The notes below the pieces were generated by a model. The model did no database searches and had not been told where the DNA came from. It was given only the letters and a program-made list of their open reading frames with translations. 64,000 nt of DNA, from contig CAVTAR010000001.1 of the NCBI GenBank assembly GCA_963732775.1, positions 1,116,001-1,180,000 on the forward strand, in the 5' to 3' direction. The position numbers and the translations under genes were made by a program. Below, piece by piece: positions 62,160-64,000 of the stretch (positions are counted from its first letter, which is position 1; every line of letters begins with the position of its first letter). Source of the stretch: CAVRQM01 sp963732775 (GTDB lineage: Bacteria; Pseudomonadota; Alphaproteobacteria; Acetobacterales; Acetobacteraceae).

Positions 62160-63812
62160 ATGAGCCAACCGCCCCGCACGCGCGGCCTGCGCCTGCTTGC
62201 CGCCGCGCTGTGCGTCGCCCCACTTGCAGCGGCGGCGCAGGGTGTCGGCCCCGCCTACACCACGCCACCCTCGATCGAGTACGGCGACCTGTATCGGGCC
62301 GTCGAGCTGGGCGGCATCTTCCCGGACAGCAAGACCTTCCCGGACCTGATCCCGATCGCGAAGCCGGCCAGCGTGCTCGCGGACTACGAGGCGCAGAAGG
62401 GCGGCTCCGGCTTCGACCTCGCGGCCTTCGTCGCGAGCCATTTCAGTTCCGTGCCTGTGCCGCCCGGCCCCACCGTCAACCCCGCCGCGCCGGGGACGCA
62501 CCTGCTGGACTACGTGCACGGCCTGTGGCCGATCCTGCAGCAGACCAACACCACGGTGCCGGCCTATTCCACCCTGCAGCCGCTGCCGTACCCGTACGTC
62601 GTGCCCGGCGGGCGGTTCCGCGAGATCTACTACTGGGACTCGTTCTTCACCGCACTCGGCCTGGAGCAGGACGGCGAGCACAAGCTGGCACAGAATCTCG
62701 CGCGCGATTTCGCCTTCGAGATCGACACCTACGGCCTGGTGCCGAACGGGAGCCGCAGCTACTACCTGAGCCGTTCGCAGCCGCCGTTCTTCTCGTTCCT
62801 GGTAACGCTGCTGGCGCAGACCGACGGCAATGCCACGATCACCCACTTTCTGCCGGAATTGCGCAAGGAATACGACCACTGGATGCTAGGCGAGGGGCAG
62901 ACTGCGCCCGGCACGGCGTATCGCAGCGTCGTCCGGCTGGCCGACGGCACCGTGCTGAACCGCAACTGGGACGACCGCAATGCGCCGCGCGACGAGTCCT
63001 ATGCCGAGGACGTGGCCACCGCCGCCTCGCAAGCCGCCCGCCCCGATGACGTCGTCTGGCGCAACCTGCGCGCGACCGCCGCGTCGGGGTGGGATTTCAG
63101 CTCGCGCTGGCTGAACGACCAGCACACGCTGGCCACGGTGCGCACGCTCGACATCCTGCCGGTCGACCTCAACAGCCTGCTGGTCCACCTCGAGGAGACG
63201 CTGGCAAAAGGTTATGTGCTGGCCGGCGACGGCGCGCGCTCGGCACTGTTCGCGAGGCGCGCGGCCCAGCGTGCGCGAGCGATCCGCGCGCTGATGTGGG
63301 ACGGCAAGCTCGGTGCCTACAGCGACTACCTGTGGCGACAGGGGCATGGCACCGGCCAGCTCACGGCGGCCACGCTCTATCCGCTGTTCACACAAGTCGC
63401 GACCCGGGCGCAGGCGTCGCGTGTCGCGCACACGGTGCAGTCCAAGCTGGTCGACATCGGCGGGCTCGCCACGACGCTGGTGGTGAGCGGCCAGCAATGG
63501 GACGCGCCAAACGGCTGGGCGCCGCTGCAATGGATCGCCGTGGACGGACTGCGGCACTATCATCTTGACGCGCTGGCAAAGGACATCGCGACCCGCTGGG
63601 TGCACAAGACGATCGCCGGCTACGTGCAGCAAGCCAAGTTGGTGGAAAAGTACAACGTCACCACCAAGGGCGGCGATGCCGGCGGTGGCGGTGAGTATGC
63701 CACGCAGATCGGCTTCGGCTGGACCAATGGGGTGCTCGTGGCGCTGACCGCATTGTATCCCTCCCTGCACGCCGAGGCGGCGGCGGCCGTGCCGGGACCG
63801 CCATCGCCGTGA
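62160..63812 (+). CDS. treA: Periplasmic trehalase (GH37)
   Basis: TreA hydrolyses trehalose to two glucoses in the periplasm. The 550-residue product has a signal peptide (LRLLAAALCVAPLAAAAQ), GH37 signature 1 PGGRFREIYYWDSFF, the catalytic-acid region SGWDFSSRWL near residue 310, signature 2 QWDAPNGWAPLQW, and EYATQIGFGWTNGV with the catalytic base near residue 515. GGGAGGA lies 7 nt before ATG 62160. The gene ends at a strong hairpin. Confidence 0.95.
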   Translation: MSQPPRTRGLRLLAAALCVAPLAAAAQGVGPAYTTPPSIEYGDLYRAVELGGIFPDSKTFPDLIPIAKPASVLADYEAQKGGSGFDLAAFVASHFSSVPVPPGPTVNPAAPGTHLLDYVHGLWPILQQTNTTVPAYSTLQPLPYPYVVPGGRFREIYYWDSFFTALGLEQDGEHKLAQNLARDFAFEIDTYGLVPNGSRSYYLSRSQPPFFSFLVTLLAQTDGNATITHFLPELRKEYDHWMLGEGQTAPGTAYRSVVRLADGTVLNRNWDDRNAPRDESYAEDVATAASQAARPDDVVWRNLRATAASGWDFSSRWLNDQHTLATVRTLDILPVDLNSLLVHLEETLAKGYVLAGDGARSALFARRAAQRARAIRALMWDGKLGAYSDYLWRQGHGTGQLTAATLYPLFTQVATRAQASRVAHTVQSKLVDIGGLATTLVVSGQQWDAPNGWAPLQWIAVDGLRHYHLDALAKDIATRWVHKTIAGYVQQAKLVEKYNVTTKGGDAGGGGEYATQIGFGWTNGVLVALTALYPSLHAEAAAAVPGPPSP

Positions 63813-63814
63813 TC

Positions 63815-63856
63815 GATCGGCGTGGCGGGCGATAGCCAGCGCCCGCCACGCCGATC
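63815..63856. terminator. Bidirectional hairpin terminator
   Basis: GATCGGCGTGGCGGGCG (63815-63831) pairs perfectly with CGCCCGCCACGCCGATC (63840-63856) around an 8-nt loop ATAGCCAG: a 17-bp stem beginning 3 nt after the trehalase stop and ending 12 nt before the stop of the convergent gene. There is no T-run, so it may act in both directions or with Rho. Confidence 0.75.
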
Positions 63857-63867
63857 AGCGTCGGCGG

Positions 63868-64000
63868 TCAGAGGCCGGGCGTGTAGTCGAACACGTAGAT
63901 GGAGGTCCCGGCGCCGACGAACAGCCGGTTCTGGGCGGCAAGGATGGTGGTGAAGTTCTGCAGCCCGTTCATCCTGACGCCGGTGCCGGAGAGCAGGACG
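63868..64000 (-). CDS. C-terminus of a protein running off the window (beta-propeller-like)
   Basis: A minus-strand frame, open to the right edge, ends at TGA 63868-63870. The last 43 residues include RMNGLQNFTTILAAQNRLF and VGAGTSIYVFDYTPGL, as in the last blade of a beta-propeller or PQQ-type repeat protein. That is inferred from the NRLFVGAGTSIYVF pattern only. Confidence 0.6.
   Translation of the reverse strand, partial: VLLSGTGVRMNGLQNFTTILAAQNRLFVGAGTSIYVFDYTPGL

Noticed and set aside
1..64000. tRNA, rRNA, riboswitch or IS element
   Set aside because: No cloverleaf-like gene, rRNA core sequence, recognisable riboswitch core or transposase with terminal inverted repeats was seen on either strand by eye; covariance-model searches were not possible here.

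Overview
The window is high-GC DNA (about 70% G+C by eye) with almost no intergenic space and many ATGA, GTGA, TTGA and TGATG overlaps. A GcrA-type cell-cycle regulator, an aa3-type cytochrome oxidase cluster with coxF/ctaG/SURF1, lpxB, an alphaproteobacterial M16 peptidase after thrC, a radA-cvpA-purF-SDR block and an NHLP-type small protein point to an alphaproteobacterium, most likely Rhodospirillales/Acetobacteraceae-like. The placement is inferred from gene content. No rRNA, tRNA, CRISPR array, phage or insertion sequence was seen.

Layout. 1-5 kb: the end of a secreted protein, then a minus-strand run (BrnA-like antitoxin, Ldh-type dehydrogenase, amine oxidase, MFS transporter) in which nearly every gene has a 1-nt frameshift. 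5-12 kb: a glycosyltransferase, radA, cvpA, purF and an SDR. 12-18 kb: glgC, a GMC oxidoreductase, and a di-haem peroxidase coupled to a chemoreceptor. 18-27 kb: a DenD-like dehydrogenase, an FAD/NAD(P) protein coupled to sulfate-activation genes cysD-cysNC, an NHLP-like small protein, a quinone oxidoreductase with a hydrolase, a photolyase-like FAD protein and an AlkA-like glycosylase. 27-35 kb: cytochrome b561, DUF1345, a stand-alone EF-G, tatA, methionine-salvage genes mtnB-mtnD-mtnC, gcrA, a cold-shock gene and a methyltransferase. 35-43 kb: cytochrome c oxidase genes ctaC-ctaD-ctaB-coxF-ctaG-ctaE-surf1 followed by an M32 carboxypeptidase. 43-46 kb: a 1,088-residue repetitive beta-helix protein with a low-GC core, lying before thrC-M16-pmbA. 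50-59 kb: an OmpR regulator with Glu in place of the phospho-acceptor Asp, SGNH hydrolase, UppP, an OYE reductase, a DedA/ATP-grasp pair, a single-domain receiver, an epimerase, GNAT and nitrilase. 59-64 kb: a PEP-CTERM protein, lpxB, a secreted hydrolase, periplasmic trehalase and the end of another gene.

Cross-cutting observation: at least nine conserved genes carry a single-base indel. In most cases adding or removing one base restores a family-typical protein. Several of these genes are housekeeping or normally essential (gcrA, cysC), and several indels lie in 2-4 nt homopolymers, so consensus sequencing error is the leading explanation. The dense cluster at 1.8-4.8 kb could still be real decay.

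Most unusual biology if the sequence is correct: the E57 receiver, the core-less NHLP protein, the photolyase-like protein whose alpha/beta domain appears to follow the FAD domain, the DedA-ATP-grasp pair, and a possible DnaA box in front of gcrA.
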